Positions 37,535 through 45,316 of a DNA stretch of 64,000 nucleotides are shown piece after piece. A program made the position numbers and the translations under genes. A model generated the notes under the pieces. That model did not search any database. It was not told where the DNA came from and saw only the letters and a list, made by a program, of their open reading frames with translations. Where the stretch lies: contig NZ_CP042266.1 in the NCBI RefSeq assembly GCF_007856155.1, positions 7,006,001 to 7,070,000 of the forward strand, given 5' to 3'. Position 1 is the stretch's first letter; each line of letters opens with the position of its first letter. This DNA is from Streptomyces qinzhouensis. GTDB taxonomy: Bacteria; Actinomycetota; Actinomycetes; Streptomycetales; Streptomycetaceae.

Positions 37535-38644
37535 GTGAACAAGGACGGGGGACAGGGTGAGGGCGGTTCGTCCGTGCCGGATGAGGAGTGGGAGCGCTTT
37601 CTCAGGGAATCGGTGGACGGCACCCCGGACGCGCCCCGGGAACCCTCCGCGCGGGCCCGGGTCGTGACCCGGCGGCTTCAGGAGAGCCCCGGGCAGCCCG
37701 AGGGCTGGCGCTCGTACTCACCGGCCCGGCCGAAGCGGAGGAAGGGCTGGTACGCCGTCGGACTGCTGGTCGTACTCGCCCTGCTGGCCGTGGCGGTGGC
37801 CCCCGACCGGGTGACCGGCTGGTTCGGCGGCGGTGACGGCGGGGCGGGGGAGCCGCTCGCCGCCGAATCCGAGCGTCCCACCGGGGCGCCGCCCGGGGAG
37901 CCGGCCCTGCGGCCCACGCGCGAGGAGCCGTTCCGGGGATCGCCCGCGGCCCGCTGGGCGAACGGCACGGCCGGAATCACCGTGCCCCCGGCCAAGGCCA
38001 CCGGATGGATGAGCACCGCCCAGGTGAAGGTCGCCCTCGACCGGACCGGGGACTTCCTCGCCGCGTCCAGCCTGGACCCGGCCGTCCTGCGCGGTGAACG
38101 CCCCGCCCGGGCCATCGCCCTGATCAACCCGCGCCAGCAGGACGTCAAGAACTTCCTGTCGACCGCCTTCCGCACACCGGACGAGAAGAACGACCCGCTC
38201 ATGCTCTTCAGCCGGTACGACGGCAAACACGTCCGCCCGGCCGGGGACGACATCAGGACCCGGGGCCGCGTCTCCTACACGGAGGGCAAAGACGGTGCCC
38301 TGCGGGTGAGTACCGATGTCACCTATGTGTATCCGTTCGTGCGGGCGGAGGGCGGTGACGAGGTCGCGCGCACGATTGTGCGCCGCGAAGTGGTGCTGGA
38401 CTGGAACGACCCGGCGAAGGTGATCACCGAACCCGGGACCTTCTCCCTCGTCTCGTACTCGGTCGACATCACCAACGGCGGCTGCGGCCCCGCCACCGGC
38501 CTGCTCTCCCCGCGGTTCGGCCCCGGCCGGCCCGCCGGAGCGGGGGAAGGCCCCGAACTCGACCCGTACGACCGCAGCATCTCGATGACGGACCGGATGA
38601 GGAACGCCGGGGACGAGGAGTGCGGAACCGCCACACGATCGTGA
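37535..38644 (+). CDS. Membrane-anchored protein of unknown function
   Basis: 369 residues from the GTG at 37535, selected by GAGGAG six bases upstream; longer in-frame starts exist but code for compositionally random sequence. Layout: acidic cytoplasmic N-terminus of about 85 residues, one transmembrane helix (WYAVGLLVVLALLAVAVA), then a roughly 260-residue extracytoplasmic domain rich in beta-strand pattern, with two conserved-looking cysteines near the end (GGCGPAT and DEECG). I recognise no catalytic motif. The single-helix topology resembles actinomycete membrane-anchored hypothetical proteins. It may be a resident chromosomal gene rather than part of a pathway. It ends 12 bases from the convergent monooxygenase. 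Confidence 0.8.
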   Translation: MNKDGGQGEGGSSVPDEEWERFLRESVDGTPDAPREPSARARVVTRRLQESPGQPEGWRSYSPARPKRRKGWYAVGLLVVLALLAVAVAPDRVTGWFGGGDGGAGEPLAAESERPTGAPPGEPALRPTREEPFRGSPAARWANGTAGITVPPAKATGWMSTAQVKVALDRTGDFLAASSLDPAVLRGERPARAIALINPRQQDVKNFLSTAFRTPDEKNDPLMLFSRYDGKHVRPAGDDIRTRGRVSYTEGKDGALRVSTDVTYVYPFVRAEGGDEVARTIVRREVVLDWNDPAKVITEPGTFSLVSYSVDITNGGCGPATGLLSPRFGPGRPAGAGEGPELDPYDRSISMTDRMRNAGDEECGTATRS

Positions 38645-38656
38645 ACGGGCGTTGCC

Positions 38657-40195
38657 TCACTGCCGCCGGGCCGGTCCGAACCAGGTCGTGAGGGCGGTAC
38701 GAAGCTCAGCCGTATCGGGCGCGCGGCCGGGGTCGGCCGCCCAGGCGGTATGGCCGTCGGGACGGACGAGGAGCGCGGCGGGCGCGGGGACCTCGCCCAG
38801 GCCCGGGACGGGCCAGTGGTCGTCCTCGCTCCGCGCCTCGACGAGATCGACCCGGTCGGCCCAGCCCCCGGCGGCCGCCGCCGGCTCGGGGCGGCCGCAC
38901 AGATCGAGCAGTACGGGACGGCCGGTGCGCAGCAGCTCATGGACACGGACGGTGCCGTCGGGGGTCTTGAGATCGGCGTCGGGGACCCGGCGGCCCGCCA
39001 GCGGGTGATCACCGTCGGCCGGGTAGCGGACGTCCAGCGCGGTGATCATGCCGCGCAGCTGCCGGTTGACGTCGTCGTACACCATGAGCGAGCCGAACAC
39101 ATCGCGCAGCGCGTCCATCTGGGCGCCGGGCCGGGCCAGCGCCGACTGGGCCCGGGTGTTGTGCAGTACGCGCTCCGCGACGGGATGGCGTTCGGCGTGG
39201 AAAGTGTCCAGCAGGCTCTCCGGAGCCCGGCCCCGCACCACCGACGCCAGCTTCCAGCCGAGATTGACCGCGTCCTGCACCCCGATGTTCAGGCCCTGCC
39301 CGCCGGCCGGGTAGTGGATATGGGCCGCGTCGCCCGCGAGCAGTACCCGGCCGCTCCGGTAGCGGGCGGCCTGTCGCGCGGCGTCGCCGAACCGGGAGAC
39401 CCAGCGGGGCGCGCGCATCCCGAAGTCGGTGCCCGCGAGCCTGATCAGGGCCTCCCGTAGCTGCTCGAACGTCGCGGCGTCGTCGCGCTCCGCGACCTCG
39501 TACTCGGTGGTGATCACCCGGTGCCAGCCGGGCTCCAGGGCGAGCGCCGACCAGTGACCTCCCTCGACCCGTCGCATGAAGACGAAGTCCTCCGGCAGTC
39601 CGGGAAGTTCGACATCACCGAGAAGCGCGGTCATGGTGGCCGGGGTGCCGGGGAAGTCGATGCCCGCCAGTTTGCGGACCGCGCTGCGCCCGCCGTCACA
39701 GCCCACGAGATAGCGGGCCCGCAGTGTCGCGGGCGCCGAACCGGGCGCACTCAGCCCGACCGTCACACCGGACCCGTCCTGGCGGACCGCGCTCACCTCG
39801 GACGACCAGCGCACCCGTACCCCCAGCTCGGCGGCCCGCTCCTCCAGCAGCCGCTCGATGGCGGACTGAAGGATCATCAGTGGGAGGGGATGCCGGGACT
39901 CCAGCCCCTCGAAGTCCAGCCAGAGGCCGGAGAAGTGGCCCACCGGAGTCAGCTGCCCGGCCGCCAGGAATCGGTCCAGGATGCCGCGCTGGTCCAGTAC
40001 CTCCAGGGTGCGGGAGTGCATCCCCCCGGCGCGGGACTCGCCCGTCCGCTCCGCGAGGCGCTCGGCCACCACCACATCGACGCCCGCCAGCGCCAGCTCG
40101 CAGGCGAGCATCAGGCCCGTCGGCCCGGCGCCCGCGATCACCACATCGGTGTCCGTGCCGGTGTTCCCGCCGGTGTCCGTCCCGGTGTGTGCCAT
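38657..40195 (-). CDS. FAD-dependent aromatic-hydroxylase-type monooxygenase
   Basis: 512 residues from the ATG at 40195, preceded on its strand by GAAGGGGG. It belongs to the class A flavoprotein monooxygenase family (the group of polyketide hydroxylases and rifampicin monooxygenase). FAD-binding GAGPTGLM is near residue 22, the DG motif is LVGCDGGRSAVRKLAG, and the GD motif is LLAGDAAHIHYPAGGQGLN. The C-terminal 110 residues form the thioredoxin-like domain common in this family (RPVLLDLCGRPEP). It is the last gene of the minus-strand operon, 47 bases behind the reductase. It should hydroxylate or oxidatively rearrange a pathway intermediate using NAD(P)H and oxygen. Confidence 0.92.
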   Translation of the reverse strand: MAHTGTDTGGNTGTDTDVVIAGAGPTGLMLACELALAGVDVVVAERLAERTGESRAGGMHSRTLEVLDQRGILDRFLAAGQLTPVGHFSGLWLDFEGLESRHPLPLMILQSAIERLLEERAAELGVRVRWSSEVSAVRQDGSGVTVGLSAPGSAPATLRARYLVGCDGGRSAVRKLAGIDFPGTPATMTALLGDVELPGLPEDFVFMRRVEGGHWSALALEPGWHRVITTEYEVAERDDAATFEQLREALIRLAGTDFGMRAPRWVSRFGDAARQAARYRSGRVLLAGDAAHIHYPAGGQGLNIGVQDAVNLGWKLASVVRGRAPESLLDTFHAERHPVAERVLHNTRAQSALARPGAQMDALRDVFGSLMVYDDVNRQLRGMITALDVRYPADGDHPLAGRRVPDADLKTPDGTVRVHELLRTGRPVLLDLCGRPEPAAAAGGWADRVDLVEARSEDDHWPVPGLGEVPAPAALLVRPDGHTAWAADPGRAPDTAELRTALTTWFGPARRQ

Positions 40196-40242
40196 GTCGT
40201 ACCCCCTTCGGTACCGCTGCCGTGTGCTGTGGATCGGGCCGG

Positions 40243-41415
40243 TCAGAGCGGGTTGACCCGGAACATCGGGAAGTACGACCCGATCCTGCCGTGCGCGTAG
40301 TCGTCGGCCAGTTCGGGCACCCGGTCGAAGTCGTAGACCGTGTCCGATCCCGCCGGCACGATCCAGCCCTCGGCCTCCATGAAGTCCCGGATGCCCGGAG
40401 AGTCCCCCAGCCGCCATACATGCGTGTTCACATGGAGGTGCCGGGCGATGGCCTCGGCCCCCCGCAGATGCGAGAGCCGCATCCCCGCCTTCCAGCCGCA
40501 GGTGGTGACGGTGCCCTCACGGGCCAGGGCGGCCAGGGTGATGTCGTAGAGAGGCTCGCCGATATTGTCGACGAAGATCGCGACCCCATGGCCGTCGCTG
40601 AGGTCCCCGACGAGGTGCAGAAAGGCCTCGACCGACTTCCGGCGCCGCTGGTGACGGTCCCGGTCCCGGCGCTCCTCCCGGCTGGGCAGCGAGAGATCGG
40701 GGAACAGCCGGCGGTCCACGGGAGTGATGCCGTGCGCCCGGAGGAAAGCGACCCGCTCGTCCGAGCCCGCCGCCATCGCCACCCGGAATCCGGCCCGCTT
40801 GGCCAGCAGCAGTTCGGCGAAGGCCACACCGCCGCCCCAGCCGAACACCAGATGGTTCGCCGGATCGTCGTCGGGCACCTGGGTCCGCCAGCATCCGTAA
40901 GCCTTCTGCCAGTTGTCCCAGGCGGTGAAGTACCGGCCGTAACCGGCCCACTGGGCCGGCGAGTACGCCGTGCCGTCCGGGAGCGGCAGCAGCAGGCGGG
41001 CGTCCATCTTCGACCGCTTGGCCAACAGGCCGATGGTGCCGGGACAGTCGTAGGCATAGGCGAGTTCGGCGTAGCCGAAGCGGTCGATCCGGCCGAACGG
41101 CAGCAGGAGACAGAGATCCCCTTCGCGGACCCGGACGTCCCGGCTCCCCGCGTTCACCCGGAGCACGCGCACCACGCCCAGATTGCCGAGGACCACCGCG
41201 TCCTCGCCACGGCTGCTGCACACATCGATCGGAGAACGGGTCAGCGCATGGTCCATATTGGCTTCCCAGGAGCCGAGGATCGGCTCCACCAGCGCCTCTC
41301 CCTCCTCCAGGGGACCGAAAGCGAAACGGCCGCGTTCCAGCGCACCACCGGGCGAGCCGTTGTGCGGTCCTGCCGTCGCACCGGAGCGCAGTATCCAGGC
41401 ATCTGGCGAGTAGAT
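40243..41415 (-). CDS. MDR-superfamily dehydrogenase / enoyl reductase, probable non-ATG start
   Basis: The Rossmann part has GWGGGVAFAELLLAKRAGF and a late hydrophobic strand FVDNIGEPLY, and the N-terminus is a GroES-like fold. The layout recalls crotonyl-CoA reductase-type MDR enzymes, though the family call is only approximate. A GTG at 41289 gives 348 residues but cuts through the conserved first strand. Frame upstream of it codes for RFAFGPLEEGEALVEP, the usual opening of the fold. Just upstream is a perfect AGGAGG (41421-41426), and five bases after it the in-frame codon is ATC (41415). I therefore propose initiation at or near that ATC, giving 390 residues. It lies 36 bases behind the KAS III gene and may reduce an enoyl or keto intermediate of the ACP-bound chain. 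Confidence 0.8.
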   Translation of the reverse strand: MYSPDAWILRSGATAGPHNGSPGGALERGRFAFGPLEEGEALVEPILGSWEANMDHALTRSPIDVCSSRGEDAVVLGNLGVVRVLRVNAGSRDVRVREGDLCLLLPFGRIDRFGYAELAYAYDCPGTIGLLAKRSKMDARLLLPLPDGTAYSPAQWAGYGRYFTAWDNWQKAYGCWRTQVPDDDPANHLVFGWGGGVAFAELLLAKRAGFRVAMAAGSDERVAFLRAHGITPVDRRLFPDLSLPSREERRDRDRHQRRRKSVEAFLHLVGDLSDGHGVAIFVDNIGEPLYDITLAALAREGTVTTCGWKAGMRLSHLRGAEAIARHLHVNTHVWRLGDSPGIRDFMEAEGWIVPAGSDTVYDFDRVPELADDYAHGRIGSYFPMFRVNPL

Positions 41416-41420
41416 GACAA

Positions 41421-41426
41421 CCTCCT
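41421..41426 (-). promoter_or_regulatory. Perfect Shine-Dalgarno with no ATG/GTG behind it
   Basis: AGGAGG on the minus strand is followed by TTGTC and then ATC, in frame with the MDR reductase. An out-of-frame TTG directly abuts it. It is the strongest evidence that the reductase starts upstream of its first in-frame GTG. Confidence 0.6.
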
Positions 41427-41451
41427 GCGGTCGAACGGGACACCGGAATGG

Positions 41452-42393
41452 TCAGGAGGCCGCGGCGGACAGCGGTATCCGGTAGTCCACCGAGACACCG
41501 CCCCAGGCCTCACCGGCGCCGTAGGCCACGGCCCCGAGCCGCCCCGTGGCGGGCAGTGCACCGGCCTCCAGCTCCTCGGCGAACGCCAGCGGAATGGAGG
41601 CGGACGACGTGTTCCCGGAGTTCTCGATCCGGTTCACGAAGGGCACGCCGAGATGGGTGGTGAAGCCGCGGATCTGTTCCAGGATGCGGCCGTTGGCCTG
41701 ATGTCCGACCAGAACGGTCGGCGCCGGGCCGTGGTCGAAGAGGAACTGTGCCGACTCCGACATCCGGCGCACGGCGCGGTCGTACACCTGGGCGCCTTCG
41801 AGGTGGATGCCGCCCGGGTCGGTCTCCCGCATGAGCGCCTCGCCGGAGCCGTCGCAGCCGGCGATCTGACGGAAGCCCGCGAACTCGGCGCGGTCCGCCA
41901 GCAGAACGGCCGCCGCACCGTCACCGAAGAGGCACGCCGTCTGCCGGTCCAACGGGTCCACCAGCCGGGACATGGCCTCCACCGAGCACACCAGGACCGA
42001 CCGCGCCGCACCGGCGTCGCACAGCGAGAGCCCGGTGACCAGCCCGTAGACGAAGCCGCAGCAGGCCGCGTTCATATCGAAGGCGAGCACCGAAGGGCCG
42101 AGACCGGCGAGCTCCGCCACCTTCTGGGCGATACCCGGCACGCGCTGCCGCGACGAGGTGCTGACGAGGACCAGGGCGTCGACGGCGGACGGGTCCGCCA
42201 TCCTGGTCACGACCGGTGCGCAGGCCTCCGCCGCCACCTCCGGCAGCGGGGTCCCGGGCGGCAGCCAGGAACGGGACGCGATGCCGCTGCGGCGCCGGAT
42301 CCACTCGTCCGTGAGACCGATCGACGCGAAGTGGCCGTTGTCGACCGACCGGCCCGGCTTCGCGGTGGCGATATCGACGATGCCGGCGCTCAT
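41452..42393 (-). CDS. 3-oxoacyl-ACP synthase III (KAS III / FabH-like)
   Basis: 313 residues, the normal FabH length. The triad is visible: nucleophile C111 in NAACCGF, histidine in GHQANGRI and asparagine in NSGNTSSASIPLA. The ATG at 42393 overlaps the ACP stop by four bases. Enzymes of this family either condense a primer acyl thioester with malonyl-ACP or act as plain acyl transferases. Here the partner is the adjacent ACP and the primer presumably comes from the E1/lipoyl system encoded just upstream. A C next to the catalytic cysteine (CC) replaces the commoner small residue. Confidence 0.93.
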   Translation of the reverse strand: MSAGIVDIATAKPGRSVDNGHFASIGLTDEWIRRRSGIASRSWLPPGTPLPEVAAEACAPVVTRMADPSAVDALVLVSTSSRQRVPGIAQKVAELAGLGPSVLAFDMNAACCGFVYGLVTGLSLCDAGAARSVLVCSVEAMSRLVDPLDRQTACLFGDGAAAVLLADRAEFAGFRQIAGCDGSGEALMRETDPGGIHLEGAQVYDRAVRRMSESAQFLFDHGPAPTVLVGHQANGRILEQIRGFTTHLGVPFVNRIENSGNTSSASIPLAFAEELEAGALPATGRLGAVAYGAGEAWGGVSVDYRIPLSAAAS

Positions 42394-42638
42394 CCCTCGT
42401 TCGCCAGCTTCATGAAGTAGGCGGTGAAATCGCTCAGGAAGGCGAAGCCCGCGGTCTCCTTCAGATCCCCCGTGACCTGGAGTACCCGCTCCAGCTGCTG
42501 GTGCAGCTCGACCAGGTCGAGGGAGTCGAGATCGAGCTCGTCGACCGTCCGGGTGAGGTCGCCGGGGCCCAGCGACGGATCGTACTCGCGCAGTTTGGCC
42601 AGCATGGTGTCCGCGATACGGCGCTCGATGTCGCTCAT
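42390..42638 (-). CDS. Acyl carrier protein
   Basis: 82 residues, acidic, all-helical pattern. The phosphopantetheine serine is S39 in LDLDSLDLVEL. Its start overlaps the lipoyl gene stop and its stop overlaps the KAS III start (ATGA in both cases), so it should be made in step with both. It is distinct from the ACPs of the modular PKS and is the obvious acceptor for the acyl unit generated by this operon. Confidence 0.93.
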   Translation of the reverse strand: MSDIERRIADTMLAKLREYDPSLGPGDLTRTVDELDLDSLDLVELHQQLERVLQVTGDLKETAGFAFLSDFTAYFMKLANEG

Positions 42639-42931
42639 GTTGCCTCTCCGTCCACATCACCCGAATCCGGGTCCGGGGCCGTCGGGTCGGCCGCCAGCCG
42701 GTACAGCACCTCGCCGGTCCTGAGGATCGTGCCGACCGGTGCGGAGTGGTCCGTCACCCGTCCGCCGCGCTCGGCCACGATCTCCGTACTGGCCTTGTCG
42801 GTCTCGACGACCGCGACCACGTCACCCCGCTCGATCCGGTCGCCGACCCCGGCGACCCACTCGATGAGCAGGGCCTCGCCGAGGCCGTGTCCGAAGCCGG
42901 GAACGCGCATGTCCTCGGGGAAGCCGCTCAC
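42635..42931 (-). CDS. Free-standing lipoyl-domain protein (E2 fragment without catalytic core)
   Basis: 98 residues from a GTG that overlaps the E1beta stop (GTGA); an ATG seven codons in is the alternative. Nearly the whole protein is one biotinyl/lipoyl domain with the lipoylation lysine K46 in VETDKASTEI. The usual E2 parts are absent: there is no peripheral-subunit-binding domain and no acyltransferase domain with its HxxxD histidine. The last 15 residues are a Pro/Asp tail. It should serve as the swinging arm reductively acylated by the E1 pair, handing its acyl to a partner other than a canonical E2 active site. The next genes (ACP and KAS III) are the likely partners. Confidence 0.9.
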   Translation of the reverse strand: MSGFPEDMRVPGFGHGLGEALLIEWVAGVGDRIERGDVVAVVETDKASTEIVAERGGRVTDHSAPVGTILRTGEVLYRLAADPTAPDPDSGDVDGEAT

Positions 42932-43911
42932 TCCGTCATCACCAGCACCTCGTCCTTGATCGCCTGGACACCGATCAGATAGTCCTGTTCGAAATTCGCG
43001 GGCGGATAGACCCGCCGTTCGGGCGCCAGCCGGCGGACCGGGGCCCGGAGGGTGCCGAAGCCGCGTTCGGCCACCGTCGCAGCGATCTCGGCACCGATGC
43101 CGACGTCCTTCGACCCCTCGTGCACGATCAGCAGCCGCCCGGTACGGGCGACCGACGTCAGGACCGTGTCCATGTCGAGGGGGGCCACCCACCGGAGGTC
43201 GATCACTTCGGTGTCGACATCGGGGGCGAGGGCGTGCGCCGCTTCCAGGACGTCATGGGTGATCGCGCCGAAGGTGGCGATCGTCAGGTCCGTTCCCCGG
43301 CGCACGATCCGGGCCGCGGCCGGTGACCGCGGCGGTTCGGGGTCCCGGGCGGGCCAGGTCCGCCGGAAGTACAGCCGGATCGGTTCGTACATCACCACGG
43401 GCGAGCCGAGGGTCACCGCGTACCGCAGGATCTGATCGGCGTCCTCGCCCGTGGAGGGGCAGGCCACCGAGATCCCCGGCACCCGGGCGAACAGCGCCTC
43501 GTTGGACTCGCTGTGGTGCTCGACGCCCCTGACTCCGCCACCGGTCGGGATCCGGACCACCAGGCTGGGGTTGAGCCGTCCGTTCCACCGGCCGCCCATC
43601 CGCGCCGCCTGGGTGACCAGCTGGTTGACCGCGGGATAGGTGAATCCGTCGAACTGGATCTCGCAGACCGGCACCAGCCCGCTCATCGCCATGCCGACGG
43701 CCTGGCCGACGATGGTCGACTCGGCCAGCAGCGCGTCCCGCACCCGGTTCTCGCCGAAGCGTTCCCGCAGCCCCCGGGTCACCCGGAACACACCGCCGAG
43801 ACGCCCGATGTCCTCGCCGATCAGCAGCAGCTCCGGATGCTCTTCGAGCAGACCGGCGAGGGTCGCGTTGATCGACTCCGCCAGACCGGGGGACCGTACC
43901 GAGCCGATCAC
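42928..43911 (-). CDS. 2-oxoacid dehydrogenase E1 component, beta subunit
   Basis: 327 residues from the GTG at 43911, which overlaps the E1alpha stop (GTGA); a much longer open frame upstream is not coding. It has the transketolase-like pyrimidine-binding domain (GEDIGRLGGVFRVTRGL, AESTIVGQAVGMAMSG, EIQFDGFTYPAVNQL) and the C-terminal domain with EVIDLRWVAPLD and HEGSKDVGIGAEIAA. The His pair in GVEHHSES is typical of branched-chain type E1beta. With E1alpha it forms the alpha2beta2 thiamine-diphosphate enzyme that decarboxylates a 2-oxoacid and acylates the lipoyl arm. Confidence 0.94.
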   Translation of the reverse strand: MIGSVRSPGLAESINATLAGLLEEHPELLLIGEDIGRLGGVFRVTRGLRERFGENRVRDALLAESTIVGQAVGMAMSGLVPVCEIQFDGFTYPAVNQLVTQAARMGGRWNGRLNPSLVVRIPTGGGVRGVEHHSESNEALFARVPGISVACPSTGEDADQILRYAVTLGSPVVMYEPIRLYFRRTWPARDPEPPRSPAAARIVRRGTDLTIATFGAITHDVLEAAHALAPDVDTEVIDLRWVAPLDMDTVLTSVARTGRLLIVHEGSKDVGIGAEIAATVAERGFGTLRAPVRRLAPERRVYPPANFEQDYLIGVQAIKDEVLVMTE

Positions 43912-44819
43912 GCGTACTCCTTCATCAGTCGCTCGCGCAGTTCCCGCACTTCCGCCTCGACCCCGGCGAGCCAGTCGGTGTCCACCAGGCCCAGGCCGCT
44001 GAGCCCGGCCGCGTAGGCGGTCACCGGGTCCGCGGCCCTGGTCCGCTCGATGTCGTCGCGGCCGCGGTACAGCTCCTGCGCGTCGGAGGTCGTATGGCCG
44101 TTGATCCGCCCGACCTGGATCTCGACCAGATAGGGCGCCCGCTCCTCGCGGATCCGGCCGGCGGCCAGGGAGCAGGCCGTGAACACGGTCTCCGGGTCCC
44201 CGCCCGCGATCCGGACGGACTCGATCCCGAACCCCCGGGCCCGCTCGGCCAGTGAGGTGCGCATCTGCTCCTCGGCCGGTTTCGAGATGGCCCAGCCGTT
44301 GTTCTGGCAGACGAACAGCACGGACGCCGATTCGACGGCGGCGAGGTTCATCGCCTCCGACATATCGCCTTCGCTGGTGGCACCGTCGCCGATGTACACG
44401 ACGACGAAGTCCTCCCGGCCCTGCAGCCGCTGTCCGATCGAGTAGCCGACACCGTGCAGCGTCTGGGCGGCCAGGACCATCGTGTAGGGGAAGAAACGCA
44501 GTTCGCGGGGGTCCCAGCCGCAGAACGTGCGGCCGGCCCACTGGGCGAACAGCTGCTCCGGTGCCATACCGCGCAGCAGGGCGACCGCATGCTCGCGATA
44601 GCTGGGGAAGACGGTCGCGGCCGGGCCCACGGCGAGCGCGGAACCCACCTGCGCGGCCTCCTGCCCCTGGCAGGACGGCCAGAGGTCGAGCGCGCCCTGC
44701 TTCTGGAGCTGACGAGCCTCCTCGTCGATGCCTCTCGCCACCAGCATATGGCGCAGCAGCAACCGCCGGGTGTCGTCGTCCGGACCTTTTGTGTACGCGG
44801 ATTCTGCATTCAAGGCCAT
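43908..44819 (-). CDS. 2-oxoacid dehydrogenase E1 component, alpha subunit (branched-chain type)
   Basis: 303 residues. The thiamine-diphosphate motif GDGATSEGD ... QNNGWAIS is complete. The segments SYREHAVALLRG and GHTTSD follow the pattern of actinomycete branched-chain 2-oxoacid dehydrogenase E1alpha, so a valine-, leucine- or isoleucine-derived 2-oxoacid is the best guess for substrate. It is the first gene of the minus-strand operon, behind a 0.5 kb divergent control region. Two imperfect 17-base direct repeats lie 23-56 bases upstream of its ATG. No E3 gene is present, so lipoyl re-oxidation would rely on the cell's own dihydrolipoamide dehydrogenase. Confidence 0.94.
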   Translation of the reverse strand: MALNAESAYTKGPDDDTRRLLLRHMLVARGIDEEARQLQKQGALDLWPSCQGQEAAQVGSALAVGPAATVFPSYREHAVALLRGMAPEQLFAQWAGRTFCGWDPRELRFFPYTMVLAAQTLHGVGYSIGQRLQGREDFVVVYIGDGATSEGDMSEAMNLAAVESASVLFVCQNNGWAISKPAEEQMRTSLAERARGFGIESVRIAGGDPETVFTACSLAAGRIREERAPYLVEIQVGRINGHTTSDAQELYRGRDDIERTRAADPVTAYAAGLSGLGLVDTDWLAGVEAEVRELRERLMKEYA

Positions 44820-44841
44820 GGATCACCAGTCGTCGGTTCGT

Positions 44842-44875
44842 CGATGAGGATTCGGTCTCGATGAAGATTCGGTCG
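44842..44875 (-). promoter_or_regulatory. 17-base direct repeat upstream of E1alpha
   Basis: CGATGAGGATTCGGTCT and CGATGAAGATTCGGTCG follow each other directly, differing at two positions. The pair lies 23-56 bases before the E1alpha start, where it could be an operator or an activator site. Confidence 0.45.
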
Positions 44876-45247
44876 TCGTGCCGAACGGAAGGTCTTTTCC
44901 GGATTTTCTCTGCTCGGGAGGTACGGCCTCGGCGGGCCGATCGCACATTCGGTAAACGAGGGTGCGCGCTCTCGAAAGACTCGGCGGGCGAAGACCGGCT
45001 GAAACCTGAATTCGAGCAGGTTCGGCCACGGGCCGCCGCCGGGTCATCGTGGCACAGGACATCCATGGGGTACAGATGCGGTCCGACGGCCGAGCGGTCG
45101 GCCCGGACGCCCTTGTGGCGCCGGTGGCCGGGACCTAGCGTGGCCTCAGCGCTCCGGGCCGGCCACGGCAGCGATGTCCCGTCGACGGGACGCCGCCGAA
45201 CGGCGAACCCGTACCCGGAACCCATGAATGGTGATCCCGATTTCCCA

Positions 45248-45291
45248 GCCGATTCAATGCCGAATCAATGCCGATTTCACTGGCGATTCAC
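45248..45291 (+). promoter_or_regulatory. Four-unit direct-repeat array upstream of MbtH (SARP-box-like)
   Basis: Hexamers CGATTC (45250), CGAATC (45261), CGATTT (45272) and CGATTC (45284) recur at spacings of 11, 11 and 12 bases, that is, one per helical turn. SARP-family activators of streptomycete clusters bind direct heptamer repeats with this periodicity just before the -10 element. The last unit ends about 26 bases before the MbtH start. No SARP gene is in the window. Confidence 0.5.
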
Positions 45292-45316
45292 TCAGTGACG
45301 ATGAAGGACGGTGTCA

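Larger units (their letters stand above)
44820..45316. promoter_or_regulatory. Divergent control region between E1/ACP operon and NRPS operon
   Basis: About 500 bases with no credible gene. It should contain promoters for both directions. Next to E1alpha are two 17-base direct repeats (44842-44875, 15 of 17 identical). Next to MbtH is an array of four CGATTC-like hexamers at 11-12 base spacing (45250-45289). The middle shows no recognised feature. Both repeat sets contain the CGAATC/GATTCG core, so one regulator may serve both sides; this is inference. Confidence 0.55.

Noticed and set aside
39724..42420. An 898-codon plus-strand open frame across the KAS III, reductase and monooxygenase genes
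   Set aside because: The minus-strand genes there have clear family motifs and coupled starts; the plus translation is Arg/Pro/Gly-rich with no recognisable domain.
41452..43911. A tetronate-type glyceryl-ACP pathway (KAS III, ACP, lipoyl/E2-like genes)
   Set aside because: There is no FkbH-like glyceryl transferase, the E2-like gene is only a lipoyl domain, and an E1 pair is present, which tetronate clusters do not need.
42928..45225. E1beta as a 765-residue protein
   Set aside because: The upstream part of this frame runs antisense-free but out of phase through E1alpha and is not protein-like. The GTG at 43911 overlapping the E1alpha stop gives the normal 327 residues.
44820..45316. A small coding gene in the divergent region
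   Set aside because: Short frames exist but show no ribosome site, codon bias or family motif; repeats and position fit a control region better.
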